This document shows, piece after piece, positions 19,361-29,837 of a stretch of 64,000 nucleotides of DNA (positions are counted from its first letter, which is position 1; every line of letters begins with the position of its first letter). The notes below the pieces were generated by a model. That model saw only the letters and a program-made list of their open reading frames with translations, was not told the origin of the DNA and did no database searches. The translations under genes were made by a program, and so were the position numbers. Source of the stretch: Streptomyces flavofungini (GTDB taxonomy: Bacteria; Actinomycetota; Actinomycetes; Streptomycetales; Streptomycetaceae); the NCBI RefSeq assembly GCF_014650815.1, contig NZ_BMVR01000002.1:682001-746000 (forward strand), in the 5' to 3' direction.

Positions 19361-20809
19361 TCAGGCCTCCCCGGCGACCTTACGCGTGTGCAACTGACGG
19401 GCGACTTCGGCGATCGAGCCCGAAAGCGATGGGTACACGGTGAAGGCGTTAGCGATCTGCTCCACCGTCAGATTGTTGTCGACCGCGATCGAGATGGGAT
19501 GGATCAGTTCCGATGCGCGGGGCGAGACGACGACACCGCCGACCACGATTCCCGTACCCGGACGGCAGAAGATCTTGACGAAGCCGTCGCGGATGCCCTG
19601 CATCTTCGCGCGCGGATTGCGGAGCAGCGGGAGCTTGACGACGCGGGCGTCGATCTTTCCGGCGTCGACGTCGGCCTGGCTGTAGCCGACGGTCGCGATC
19701 TCCGGGTCGGTGAAGACGTTCGACGAGACCGTCTTCAGGTTCAGCGGGGTCACCGCGTCGCCCAGGAAGTGGTACATCGCGATGCGGCCCTGCATGGCGG
19801 CGACCGAGGCGAGGGCGAAGATGCCGGTGACGTCACCGGCGGCGTACACGCCGGGGGCGGAGGTGCGCGAGACCCGGTCGGTCCAGATGTGCCCGGACTC
19901 CTTGACCTTGACCCCGGCCTCCTCCAGGCCCATCCCGTCGCTGTTGGGGATGGCACCGACGGCCATCAGGCAGTGCGAGCCGGTGATGACGCGGCCGTCG
20001 GCGAGGGTGACCTCCACGCGGTCGCCCACGCGCTTGGCGGAGGCGGCGCGGGTGCGGCCCATGACGTTCATGCCGCGGCGGCGGAAGACGTCCTCCAGGA
20101 CGGCGGCGGCGTCCGGGTCCTCACCGGGCAGCACGCGGTCGCGCGACGAGACGAGGGTGACCCGCGAGCCGAGCGCCTGGTAGGCACCGGCGAACTCGGC
20201 GCCCGTCACACCCGACCCGACCACGATGAGCTCCTCGGGCAGCTCGTCGAGGTCGTACACCTGCGTCCAGTTCAGGATCCGCTCGCCGTCGGGCTGCGCG
20301 TCCGGCAGCTCACGCGGGTGGCCGCCGGTGGCGATCAGGACGGCGTCGGCCACGAGGGTCTCCTCCGAGCCGTCGGCGGCACGCACGACGACCTTGCGGG
20401 AGCCGTCCATGGCCTGCTGGCCCTCCAGGCGCCCACGGCCGCGCATGACGCGTGCTCCGGCCCGGGTCACGGACGCCGTGATGTCGTGCGACTGCGCGAG
20501 CGCGAGCCGCTTCACACGCCGGTTCACCTTGCCGAGGTCCACGCCCACGACGCGGGCCGCCTGATCGATGTGCGGGGTGTCGTCCTCGACGATGATCCCC
20601 AGCTCCTCGTACGAGGAGTCGAAGGTGGTCATCACCTCGGCCGTCGCGATCAGGGTCTTCGACGGTACGCAGTCGGTGAGCACCGACGCCCCGCCCAGAC
20701 CGTCGCAGTCGACGACGGTCACCTCCGCGCCGAGCTGGGCGGCCACCAGGGCCGCCTCATATCCGCCGGGTCCGCCACCAATGATCACGATCCGAGTCAC
20801 GTACTCCAT
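19361..20809 (-). CDS. lpdA: FAD-dependent NAD(P)H-quinone reductase, LpdA-like
   Basis: A flavoprotein of the disulfide reductase fold: FAD-binding GGGPGGYEAA near the start, NAD(P)-binding VGSGVTGAEFAGAY, and ATGDVTGIFALASVAAMQGR near the second FAD site. The redox-active pair is broken: the usual CLNVGC motif reads SVLTDC here, leaving only one cysteine, and the C-terminal catalytic HxxxxE pair is replaced by HPISIA. That is the pattern of mycobacterial LpdA (Rv3303c), which reduces quinones instead of lipoamide. ATG at 20809 gives 482 aa; GTG at 20800, with GGAG 5 bases upstream, is an equally good start. Confidence 0.9.
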   Translation of the reverse strand: MEYVTRIVIIGGGPGGYEAALVAAQLGAEVTVVDCDGLGGASVLTDCVPSKTLIATAEVMTTFDSSYEELGIIVEDDTPHIDQAARVVGVDLGKVNRRVKRLALAQSHDITASVTRAGARVMRGRGRLEGQQAMDGSRKVVVRAADGSEETLVADAVLIATGGHPRELPDAQPDGERILNWTQVYDLDELPEELIVVGSGVTGAEFAGAYQALGSRVTLVSSRDRVLPGEDPDAAAVLEDVFRRRGMNVMGRTRAASAKRVGDRVEVTLADGRVITGSHCLMAVGAIPNSDGMGLEEAGVKVKESGHIWTDRVSRTSAPGVYAAGDVTGIFALASVAAMQGRIAMYHFLGDAVTPLNLKTVSSNVFTDPEIATVGYSQADVDAGKIDARVVKLPLLRNPRAKMQGIRDGFVKIFCRPGTGIVVGGVVVSPRASELIHPISIAVDNNLTVEQIANAFTVYPSLSGSIAEVARQLHTRKVAGEA

Positions 20810-20930
20810 TGTCCCGCACGACCGGGCGACCCGTACCCCCGGGGCCCTCCGTAGCGGCGGCCACGCCGGTGACCACGGGAGTGACGGTTGCGGCAAGAGG
20901 GGTACACCCGGCTGCCGTAGTCTCGTGGTC

Positions 20931-21368
20931 ATGTCGCTCTACGCCGCGTACGCCGGCAATCTCGACGCGCGGCTGATGACGCGCCGCGCACCGCACTCGC
21001 CGCTGCGCGCGACCGGCTGGCTCAACGACTGGCGGCTGACGTTCGGCGGCGAGCACATGGGCTGGGAGGGCGCGCTCGCGACCATCGTCGAGGCGCCGCG
21101 CTCGCAGGTCTTCGTCGCGCTGTACGACATCGCCCCGATGGACGAGGACTCCATGGACCGGTGGGAGGGTGTCGGCCTCGACATCTACCGCCGCATGCGG
21201 ATCCGCGTCCACACGCTTGAGGGCGAGGAGGCCGCCTGGGTGTACGTCCTCAACGGCTACGAGGGCGGCCTGCCCTCCGCCCGCTACCTCGGCGAGCTCG
21301 CCGACGCGGCGGAGTCGGCGGGGGCACCGCACGACTACGTCATGAACCTCCGCAAACGTCCCTGCTAG
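20931..21368 (+). CDS. Gamma-glutamylcyclotransferase-like protein, 145 aa
   Basis: The AIG2/GGCT fold is recognised by the N-terminal SLYAAYAGNLDARLM, a form of the Y-x-S-N-L substrate loop, and by LYDIAPMDEDSMDRWEGVG, where the acidic catalytic residue is expected. Members form 5-oxoproline from gamma-glutamyl amines, but many bacterial ones have no proven substrate. The gene is single, divergent from lpdA, and separated from the nucleoside phosphorylase by a promoter region. ATG at 20931 is the only sensible start. Family good, reaction inferred. Confidence 0.85.
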   Translation: MSLYAAYAGNLDARLMTRRAPHSPLRATGWLNDWRLTFGGEHMGWEGALATIVEAPRSQVFVALYDIAPMDEDSMDRWEGVGLDIYRRMRIRVHTLEGEEAAWVYVLNGYEGGLPSARYLGELADAAESAGAPHDYVMNLRKRPC

Positions 21369-21476
21369 GACGGGCGCTACGGGCACGGCGGGCACTACGG
21401 GGGCTCCGCCCCCGCCCGCGCAGCCGACTTCGTCGGAAACGACAAGGCAACGATCCGGATCCCGTGGGCATCGTCA

Positions 21477-21514
21477 TCTACGCGCGTAGGGCGTAACCGG
21501 CTACCCTCGTCGGC
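21477..21514 (+). promoter_or_regulatory. Nucleoside-regulon operator and leaderless promoter of the phosphorylase gene
   Basis: TCTACGCGCGTAGG at 21477-21490 holds the perfect 12-bp palindrome CTACGCGCGTAG. It covers the -35 position for a TACCCT -10 box at 21502-21507. The GTG start follows 7 bases after that box, so the mRNA is probably leaderless. Confidence 0.75.
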
Positions 21515-22339
21515 GTGAACGCTTCAGTTATTCCGGACGACATCCAGGGCGACCCCTACGCCGCCGCCGACGCCGCCGCGGCCCGCCTCCGCGAGCTGAC
21601 CGGCGCCGAGACCCACGACGTGGCCCTGGTGATGGGCTCCGGCTGGGCACCGGCCGTCGAGGCCCTCGGCGCTCCCGAGGCCGAGTTCCCGGTCACGGAG
21701 CTGCCGGGCTTCCCGCCGCCGGCGGTCGCGGGCCACGGCGGCCGCATCCGCTCCTTCAAGGTCGGCGCGAAGCGCGCCCTGGTCTTCCTGGGCCGCACGC
21801 ACTACTACGAGGGCCGCGGCGTGGCCGCGGTGGCGCACGGCGTACGGACCGCCGTGGCCGCGGGCTGCAAGACGATCGTGCTGACCAATGGCTGCGGCGG
21901 CCTCCGCGAGGGCATGCGCCCGGGCCAGCCCGTGCTGATCAGCGACCACCTGAACCTGACGGCGACGTCCCCGATCGTCGGTGCGAACTTCGTCGACCTG
22001 ACGGACCTGTACTCGCCGCGGCTGCGCGCGCTGTGCAAGGAGATCGACCCGAGCCTGGAAGAGGGCGTGTACGCCCAGTTCCCCGGCCCGCACTACGAGA
22101 CCCCGGCCGAGATCCGCATGGCCCGCACGATCGGCGCGGACCTGGTCGGCATGTCGACGGTCCTGGAGGCCATCGCGGCGCGCGAGGCGGGCGCCGAGGT
22201 CCTCGGCATCTCCCTGGTGACGAACCTCGCCGCGGGCATGACGGGCGAGCCGCTGAACCACGAAGAGGTCCTGCAGGCGGGCCGCGACTCCGCCACGCGG
22301 ATGGGCGAGCTGCTCGGGCAGGTCCTGGGCCGCATCTGA
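21515..22339 (+). CDS. Purine nucleoside phosphorylase (trimeric type), 274 aa
   Basis: Splits (deoxy)inosine and (deoxy)guanosine with phosphate into base and pentose 1-phosphate. The family marks are [14 protein letters not shown] (phosphate loop), [32 protein letters not shown] and [10 protein letters not shown], where the Asn in TNLAAG is the residue that favours 6-oxopurines. Length fits the low-molecular-mass homotrimeric class. It is followed 97 bases later by a phosphohexomutase gene on the same strand, a common pairing because the mutase can convert the pentose 1-phosphate. Control by the upstream palindrome is shared with five other salvage loci here. Confidence 0.95.
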   Translation: MNASVIPDDIQGDPYAAADAAAARLRELTGAETHDVALVMGSGWAPAVEALGAPEAEFPVTELPGFPPPAVAGHGGRIRSFKVGAKRALVFLGRTHYYEGRGVAAVAHGVRTAVAAGCKTIVLTNGCGGLREGMRPGQPVLISDHLNLTATSPIVGANFVDLTDLYSPRLRALCKEIDPSLEEGVYAQFPGPHYETPAEIRMARTIGADLVGMSTVLEAIAAREAGAEVLGISLVTNLAAGMTGEPLNHEEVLQAGRDSATRMGELLGQVLGRI

Positions 22340-22436
22340 CCCGTCCGACCCCGCCGGGGGCGCGGCGGATCGGTCCGCGCCCCGGGCGGGTACGCCGTCC
22401 ACAGCAAGACCCCCTTCACGGAGAGGCCGACCACAC

Positions 22437-24104
22437 GTGCAGGACCACGGAGAACTCATCGCCCGCGCCCGGGCCTGGCTGGCCGAGGACCCGGACCCGG
22501 AGACCCGCGAGGAGCTGGCGAAGCTCGTCGACGCGGCGCCGGGCACCCTGGCCGTCCTGGCGGAGCTGGCCGCGCGGTTCGCGGGCACGCTGCAGTTCGG
22601 CACCGCGGGACTGCGCGGCGAGCTGGGCGCGGGACCGCTGCGGATGAACCGTTCCGTGGTCATCCGCGCGGCGGCGGGCCTGGCGGCGTACCTGAAGGGC
22701 AAGGGCCACAGCGGCGGTCTCGTCGTCATCGGATACGACGCCCGCTACAAGTCGGCCGACTTCGCGCGCGACACCGCCGCCGTGATGACCGGCGCGGGCC
22801 TGCGCGCCGCCGTCCTGCCGCGCCCCCTGCCGACCCCCGTCCTCGCCTTCGCCATACGGCACCTGGGCGCGGTCGCGGGCGTGGAGGTCACGGCCAGCCA
22901 CAACCCGCCGCGCGACAACGGCTACAAGGTCTATCTGGGCGACGGCTCGCAGATCGTGCCGCCCGCGGACGGCGAGATCGCCGCCGAGATCGACGCCGTA
23001 CGGAGCCTGCACGACGTACCGCGTCCTGACAGCGGCTGGGAAACCCTCGGCGAGGACGTCCTGGAGGCCTATCTGGCGCGTACGGACGCCGTCCTGGCCG
23101 CGGGGTCCCCGCGGACCGCGCGGACCGTCTACACGGCCATGCACGGCGTCGGCAAGGACACGCTCCTCGCGGCGTTCGCGCGAGCCGGCTTCCCCGCGCC
23201 GGTGCTCGTCGCGGAGCAGGCGGAGCCCGACCCGGACTTCCCGACGGTCGCCTTCCCCAACCCGGAGGAGCCGGGCGCGATGGACCTGTCCTTCGCGACG
23301 GCCCGCGAGGCGCGCCCCGACCTGGTGATCGCCAACGACCCGGACGCGGACCGCTGCGCGGTGGCCGTGCCCGGGGGCGACGGGGACTGGCGGATGCTGC
23401 GCGGCGACGAGGTCGGCGCGCTGCTCGCCGCGCACCTGGTGCGCCGGGGCGTGTCCGCGGACGGCGGCCGGGTGTTCGCCGAGTCGATCGTGTCGTCGTC
23501 GCTGCTCGGCCGCATCGCCGAGAAGGCGGGCCTCGGCTACGAGGAGACGCTGACGGGCTTCAAGTGGATCGCCCGCGTCGACGGCCTGCGGTACGGCTAC
23601 GAAGAGGCCCTCGGCTACTGCGTCGACCCCGAGGGCGTACGCGACAAGGACGGCATCACGGCGGCGCTGCTGATCACGGAGCTGGCCTCCGAGCTGAAGG
23701 AGGAGGGCCGCACGCTCCTCGACCTGCTCGACGACCTGGCCGTGGAGCACGGCCTGCACGCCACGGACCAGCTGTCGGTGCGCGTGGAGGACCTGTCGCT
23801 GATCGCGGCCGCGATGCGGCGCCTGCGCGAGCGGCAGCCGGAGCGTCTCGCCGGGCTCGCGGTGACCCGCGCGGAGGACCTCACCAAGGGCACGGAGACG
23901 CTGCCGCCCACGGACGGCCTGCGGTACACCCTCGACGGCGCCCGCGTCATCGTGCGCCCCAGCGGCACCGAGCCGAAGCTCAAGTGCTACCTGGAGGTCG
24001 TGGTGCCGGTCGCGGACCGCGCCGCGCTCCCCGGGGCCCATGAGAAGGCGGCGGAGCTGCTGGCCGCGCTGAAGCGGGATCTGGCGGGGGCTGCGGGGAT
24101 CTGA
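22437..24104 (+). CDS. Phospho-sugar mutase (phosphomannomutase/phosphopentomutase-like), 555 aa
   Basis: Belongs to the alpha-D-phosphohexomutase family. The phosphoserine loop TASHNPPRDNG has its catalytic Ser at residue 154, the metal loop is NDPDADRCAV, the sugar loop GYEEALGYCVDPEG, and the phosphate loop RPSGTEPKLKCY. Proteins of this length (about 550) include phosphopentomutases of the PGM2 type. Its position directly behind the nucleoside phosphorylase suggests conversion of (deoxy)ribose 1-phosphate to the 5-phosphate that DeoC needs. Mannose 6-phosphate remains possible. GTG start with GGAGAGG 12 bases upstream. Confidence 0.93.
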   Translation: MQDHGELIARARAWLAEDPDPETREELAKLVDAAPGTLAVLAELAARFAGTLQFGTAGLRGELGAGPLRMNRSVVIRAAAGLAAYLKGKGHSGGLVVIGYDARYKSADFARDTAAVMTGAGLRAAVLPRPLPTPVLAFAIRHLGAVAGVEVTASHNPPRDNGYKVYLGDGSQIVPPADGEIAAEIDAVRSLHDVPRPDSGWETLGEDVLEAYLARTDAVLAAGSPRTARTVYTAMHGVGKDTLLAAFARAGFPAPVLVAEQAEPDPDFPTVAFPNPEEPGAMDLSFATAREARPDLVIANDPDADRCAVAVPGGDGDWRMLRGDEVGALLAAHLVRRGVSADGGRVFAESIVSSSLLGRIAEKAGLGYEETLTGFKWIARVDGLRYGYEEALGYCVDPEGVRDKDGITAALLITELASELKEEGRTLLDLLDDLAVEHGLHATDQLSVRVEDLSLIAAAMRRLRERQPERLAGLAVTRAEDLTKGTETLPPTDGLRYTLDGARVIVRPSGTEPKLKCYLEVVVPVADRAALPGAHEKAAELLAALKRDLAGAAGI

Positions 24105-24333
24105 GGCGCGGGGGGGGCGCGACGGCTGCGGGTGCTCGCGTACGACGGGGCGGGCGGCTCGTACGGGCTCGTTCGGCCGCGTGGGTGACGTCGTCCAGGC
24201 GGCGTCACCTCCACCCCACCCCCGCCACCCGTACGGGTGGTTCCGGTACGGCGACTGACGCGGCTCCCCGCTGCGCCACCGGTCCCTCGGGAAGGGTCGA
24301 CCGGTAGCGCACCTTCTCGTACCGGGAGCCGCA

Positions 24334-25542
24334 GTGCCGTACGGACCACCCTCCGACCTGTCGACCACCGCGCCGACCCGCGTACCCGCCTCCCGCCGCC
24401 CCCGCGCCAAGGCCCCGCGCGCGGCCGCGCACCGGCGTGCGGCCCGCGCGCTGCGGTACGCGGCGCCCGCGCTCCTCGCGTACGCCGCCGTCCGCGTCCT
24501 CGGCCTGCTCGTCCTCGCCGTCTGGGCCCGCCGCGAGCACCGTGAACTGTGGCATCTGCTCGCCGAGTCCTGGGACTGCGACTGGTACCTGAGGATCGCG
24601 GCGGACGGCTACGCGGACACCCTCGGGCATGCCTTCGACACCAACAACCTGGCGTTCTTCCCGCTGTTCCCGCTCCTGATCCGGGCGGGCGACGCGCTGC
24701 TCCCGGCGCCGCGCGGCGGGGTCGGGCTCGCGCTCGCCGTCGGCTGCTCGTTCCTCGCGGCGTGGGGGATCTTCAAGGTCGGCGACCGGCTGCACGGGCG
24801 GCGCGCGGGCGTGCTCCTGGTGACGCTGTGGGCCTGCCTGCCGGTCGCCCTCGTGCAGTGGATGGGCTACACGGAATCGCTGTTCACGGCGCTCGCGGCC
24901 TGGTCGCTGTACGCGGTGCTCACCGGCCGCTGGGTGTGGGCCGGGGCGCTCGCCGCGCTCGCGGGCCTGACCCGGCCGACCGGGGTCGCCGTCGCCGCCG
25001 CCGTGTCCCTCACCGCGCTGCTCGCGCTGCGCCGCCGCTTCGACGCCCGCGCCCTGACCGGCGCGCTGCTCGCGCCGCTCGGCTGGCTCGCGTACGTCGG
25101 CTGGGTGGGCGCGCGCCTCGGCCGCTGGGACGGCTACTTCGCGGTGCAGAAGCTGTGGCACAACGAGTGGGACGGCGGCATCGGCACCCTGCGCTGGATG
25201 AAGCGGCTGTTCCTGGTGGAGCGCCCGCAACTGTTCCTGGTCCTGGTGACGCTCGTCCTGCTCGGCGCGCTCGTGCTGTACGTCCTGTCGGTGGCCGGGC
25301 GCGAACAGCCGCTGCCGCTCCTGGTGTTCACGGGGCTGCTGGTCGCGATCGTGCTCGGCTCCAGCGGCGTCTACTTCCCCCGCGCCCGCTTCCTGCTGCC
25401 CGGCTTCCCCCTGCTCCTCCCGGTGGCCCTCGCGCTCGCACGGGCCCGTACCCGGGTGACGCTCGCGGTGCTCTCGACGGCGGCACTGACGTCGGCGGCG
25501 TTCGGCGGGCACATGCTGCTGGTGTGGCTGGGGCCGCCGTGA
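24334..25542 (+). CDS. PIG-V/GT-C family membrane mannosyltransferase, 402 aa
   Basis: An integral membrane glycosyltransferase with about nine predicted helices. The acidic-loop region SWDCDWYLRIAADGY after the first helix and DTNNLAFFPLFPLLIR resemble the GT-C/PIG-V motifs in which an Asp pair contacts the polyprenyl-phosphate sugar donor. MGYTESLFTALAAWSLYAVLTGRW and AGLTRPTGVA are also family-typical. The likely job is mannosylation of secreted proteins or lipids using polyprenyl-phosphate mannose. GTG at 24334 follows GGGAGC. A Pro/Arg/Ala-rich N-terminal tail of about 45 residues precedes the first helix. Acceptor unknown. Confidence 0.88.
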   Translation: MPYGPPSDLSTTAPTRVPASRRPRAKAPRAAAHRRAARALRYAAPALLAYAAVRVLGLLVLAVWARREHRELWHLLAESWDCDWYLRIAADGYADTLGHAFDTNNLAFFPLFPLLIRAGDALLPAPRGGVGLALAVGCSFLAAWGIFKVGDRLHGRRAGVLLVTLWACLPVALVQWMGYTESLFTALAAWSLYAVLTGRWVWAGALAALAGLTRPTGVAVAAAVSLTALLALRRRFDARALTGALLAPLGWLAYVGWVGARLGRWDGYFAVQKLWHNEWDGGIGTLRWMKRLFLVERPQLFLVLVTLVLLGALVLYVLSVAGREQPLPLLVFTGLLVAIVLGSSGVYFPRARFLLPGFPLLLPVALALARARTRVTLAVLSTAALTSAAFGGHMLLVWLGPP

Positions 25543-26223
25543 GCGGTGTTGTCGGCGGTGGTCTTCGACGTGAGCGGCCCGGTCGAGTTCCCGCGCACGG
25601 TGCGGGCGACTGAGGGAAATGCCGAGGGAGGCGCCAAGGAAATCCCGCGGGAAACGCTGCGGGGAATTGGGGGCCCGCGGAGGGGAACCCCGGGGCGGTG
25701 GGCGGTGTATCAGGGGTAGTTGCTGATTCGCCGCGGGGCGGCGGCGGGGCGGAATGGGGGGCGTCGCATGGATGGGCGGGTTCGGGGTGGTGGGGGCTTC
25801 GGGGAGTGGTGGCTTGCGTGGTGGTGGCGTGTGGGGGCGGCGGGGGTTCCGGGCCTCCGGACGGGCCGGAGCGGCGCGCGGGGCTAGGGCCATGGGTCGG
25901 CGCGACGTCGCGGCGTCTGGCACTTCCCCAAGCTCTCGGCTTCGTACGAGCAGGGGAGACCCCATCCGAGGACCTTCCGGCGCCTTGCGATCGCACGCTC
26001 CCCCGAGTTCTCGGCTTCGCTCGAACAGGGGGACCCCCATGACGCCGCTGCTTCCTCCACGCCGACCCATCGGACAGGCCCTAGGGAACCGAGGCGGACG
26101 GCGGCGGGCGGTCGGGGGCGGGCCGACAAGGGCGCGGCCGAGCCGGGCGCCTCGCGGCCCACCCGGCCCATCCGACTCACCCGGCCCATCCGGCCCACGG
26201 ACCCGTCAGCCCACCCGCGCTCG
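25543..26223. other. 681-base region without a supportable gene
   Basis: Very G-rich spacer between the mannosyltransferase and the PH-domain gene. Open frames exist on both strands but have biased composition and no family features. It holds two tandem 43-base repeats near its right end. Confidence 0.6.
25923..26040 (+). repeat. Two tandem copies of a 43-base dispersed element
   Basis: The copies are at 25923-25965 and 25998-26040. Both share the block TCTCGGCTTCG, then CGA, then CAGGGG and ACCCC. Starts are 75 bases apart. The same type of sequence is a frequent intergenic element in Streptomyces. Confidence 0.65.
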
Positions 26224-27192
26224 TCAGCCCACGGCCAGCAGCACCGCGAGGAGCACCGCTCCGGCGACGCTGGGCGCCAGGATCTCGTAGGCCCAGCGGA
26301 CCACCGGCTCGCCCTGTGCGGCCTCGGCGTTCTCGCGCCGCTCGGCGATCTCCCGCAGGTCGTCCATGGACTGGTCACCGGCGTCGCGGGTGTGGGGGTG
26401 GGTGGCGCCCGGGGCGCCGGGCCGGACGCGGCTCGCGGCCGGGTCGTCCGCGGCGACCTGCTGGGCGTGGCGCCGGGCGGCCTTCTTGCGGCCGCGCAGC
26501 GAGACGGGGATGGCCCAGAGCTGGAACTTGGTGCCGTCCTGCGTGAAGACCTCGTTCGAGTAGCCGGAGCGCAGTCCGGAGATGGCGCCCCAGGGCAGCG
26601 TGATGGTGCGGAACGGGTTGCGGATGCGCAGCCGGTCCTCGTTGGCGTACACCGCGGGCCGCAGGGTGTAGGCGATGACGAGGGGCACCGCGAAGAACAG
26701 CCCGGCGAGGGCCACCCACGGGGTGCGTCCCTCGCCCCGGATCAGCGCGTCGATGCCGAGCCAGGCGCCGATGGCGAGCAGCAGGACGCCACCGGCGATG
26801 GCTCCGTGGGACCGGTAGCCGCGGTCCTTGTAGACGGGGTCGGTCTGGTCGGCTGCCTGGTCGGCCGCGTCGACCGACTTCACCCGGGCTGCCGCCTTGG
26901 CCGGGGCTGCCGCCTTGGCCGGGGCCGCCGACTTGGCCGAGGCAGCCGCCTTCGCCGGGGCCGCCGCCTTCGCCGCGTCGGCCGACGTCGCCACGTCGGC
27001 TTGTGCCGCGTCGGTCGCCTGCGCCGCGTCGGTCGCCTGCACCGCGTCGTCCGGCTTCGCCGCCCGCGCCGGGGCTGCCGCCTTGGGTCGGGCCGCCGAT
27101 TCACCCGGGTCGGCCGTCTTCCCCGGATCGGCCGGACTCGCCGGGGTCGCCGGGTCCTGCTCCGCCGGGGTGGGCTGCGGGTCGCTCGTCAT
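26224..27192 (-). CDS. PH-domain membrane protein with alanine-rich repeat tail, 322 aa
   Basis: Residues 1-125 are low-complexity Ala/Pro/Lys/Asp sequence, including repeats of PAKAA-type units at about 75-105. Then come two membrane helices (about 138-158 and 167-185), a bacterial PH domain (about 190-250, VYANEDRLRIRNPFRTITLPWGAI), a basic patch GRKKAARR, an acidic tail and a last helix at about 300-320. Orthologues I know are near 200 residues, so the N-terminal part looks like an expansion. Membrane location is sure; function unknown. ATG at 27192 is chosen because upstream sequence lacks any pattern. Confidence 0.85.
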   Translation of the reverse strand: MTSDPQPTPAEQDPATPASPADPGKTADPGESAARPKAAAPARAAKPDDAVQATDAAQATDAAQADVATSADAAKAAAPAKAAASAKSAAPAKAAAPAKAAARVKSVDAADQAADQTDPVYKDRGYRSHGAIAGGVLLLAIGAWLGIDALIRGEGRTPWVALAGLFFAVPLVIAYTLRPAVYANEDRLRIRNPFRTITLPWGAISGLRSGYSNEVFTQDGTKFQLWAIPVSLRGRKKAARRHAQQVAADDPAASRVRPGAPGATHPHTRDAGDQSMDDLREIAERRENAEAAQGEPVVRWAYEILAPSVAGAVLLAVLLAVG

Positions 27193-27247
27193 GGGCCTGA
27201 TTCTGCCTGACGCGATGACGGCGGCCGCGCGCGGCGGGGGTATGGGG

Positions 27248-27263
27248 ATTGGTCCAGACCTAG
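27248..27263 (+). promoter_or_regulatory. DasR-responsive element (dre) in front of the chitinase
   Basis: ATTGGTCCAGACCTAG matches 13 of 16 positions of the DasR operator consensus (A-Y-TGGTCTAGACCA-R-T). It also contains TGGTCCAGACCT, the 12-base repeat known from Streptomyces chitinase promoters. A possible -10 box TACGGT follows at 27264-27269. DasR would repress until glucosamine 6-phosphate builds up. Confidence 0.75.
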
Positions 27264-27371
27264 TACGGTCGAGGGTTGTCATGTACGCCGACAACCAGTC
27301 GGCGGCGCGAGGAACCGGCGCCACGCGAACCTCCAAGGAGTCACCCGCACGACACACCCCCGAGGAGAGTC

Positions 27372-29705
<2,334 letters not shown>

Positions 29706-29725
29706 GCGCCGTCACGCCTCATTGA

Positions 29726-29764
29726 AGTTCGCATCACGAACTAATACTATTCGTGATGCGAACT
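29726..29764. promoter_or_regulatory. Long inverted repeat, probable MarR operator over a promoter
   Basis: Perfect 15-bp arms (AGTTCGCATCACGAA at 29726-29740 and its complement at 29750-29764) surround a 9-base A/T-rich spacer holding TACTAT, a good -10 box. Each arm itself has TTCG/CGAA ends. The site precedes the flavoprotein gene whose neighbour encodes a MarR regulator. Confidence 0.75.
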
Positions 29765-29837
29765 AAATGCGCGGCCCGCGCCGGGCGCACGCACACCGAC
29801 CGACCGCGGGCCGCGCACGACAACGGCGAGTGGACAC

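Noticed and set aside
22416..24410. Minus-strand frame of 664 codons opposite the phosphohexomutase
   Set aside because: Mirror frame of a well-supported gene with no family features.
25698..26042. Open frame of 114 codons in the gene-poor spacer
   Set aside because: Gly/Trp/Val low-complexity product, no ribosome site, and it runs through the dispersed repeats.
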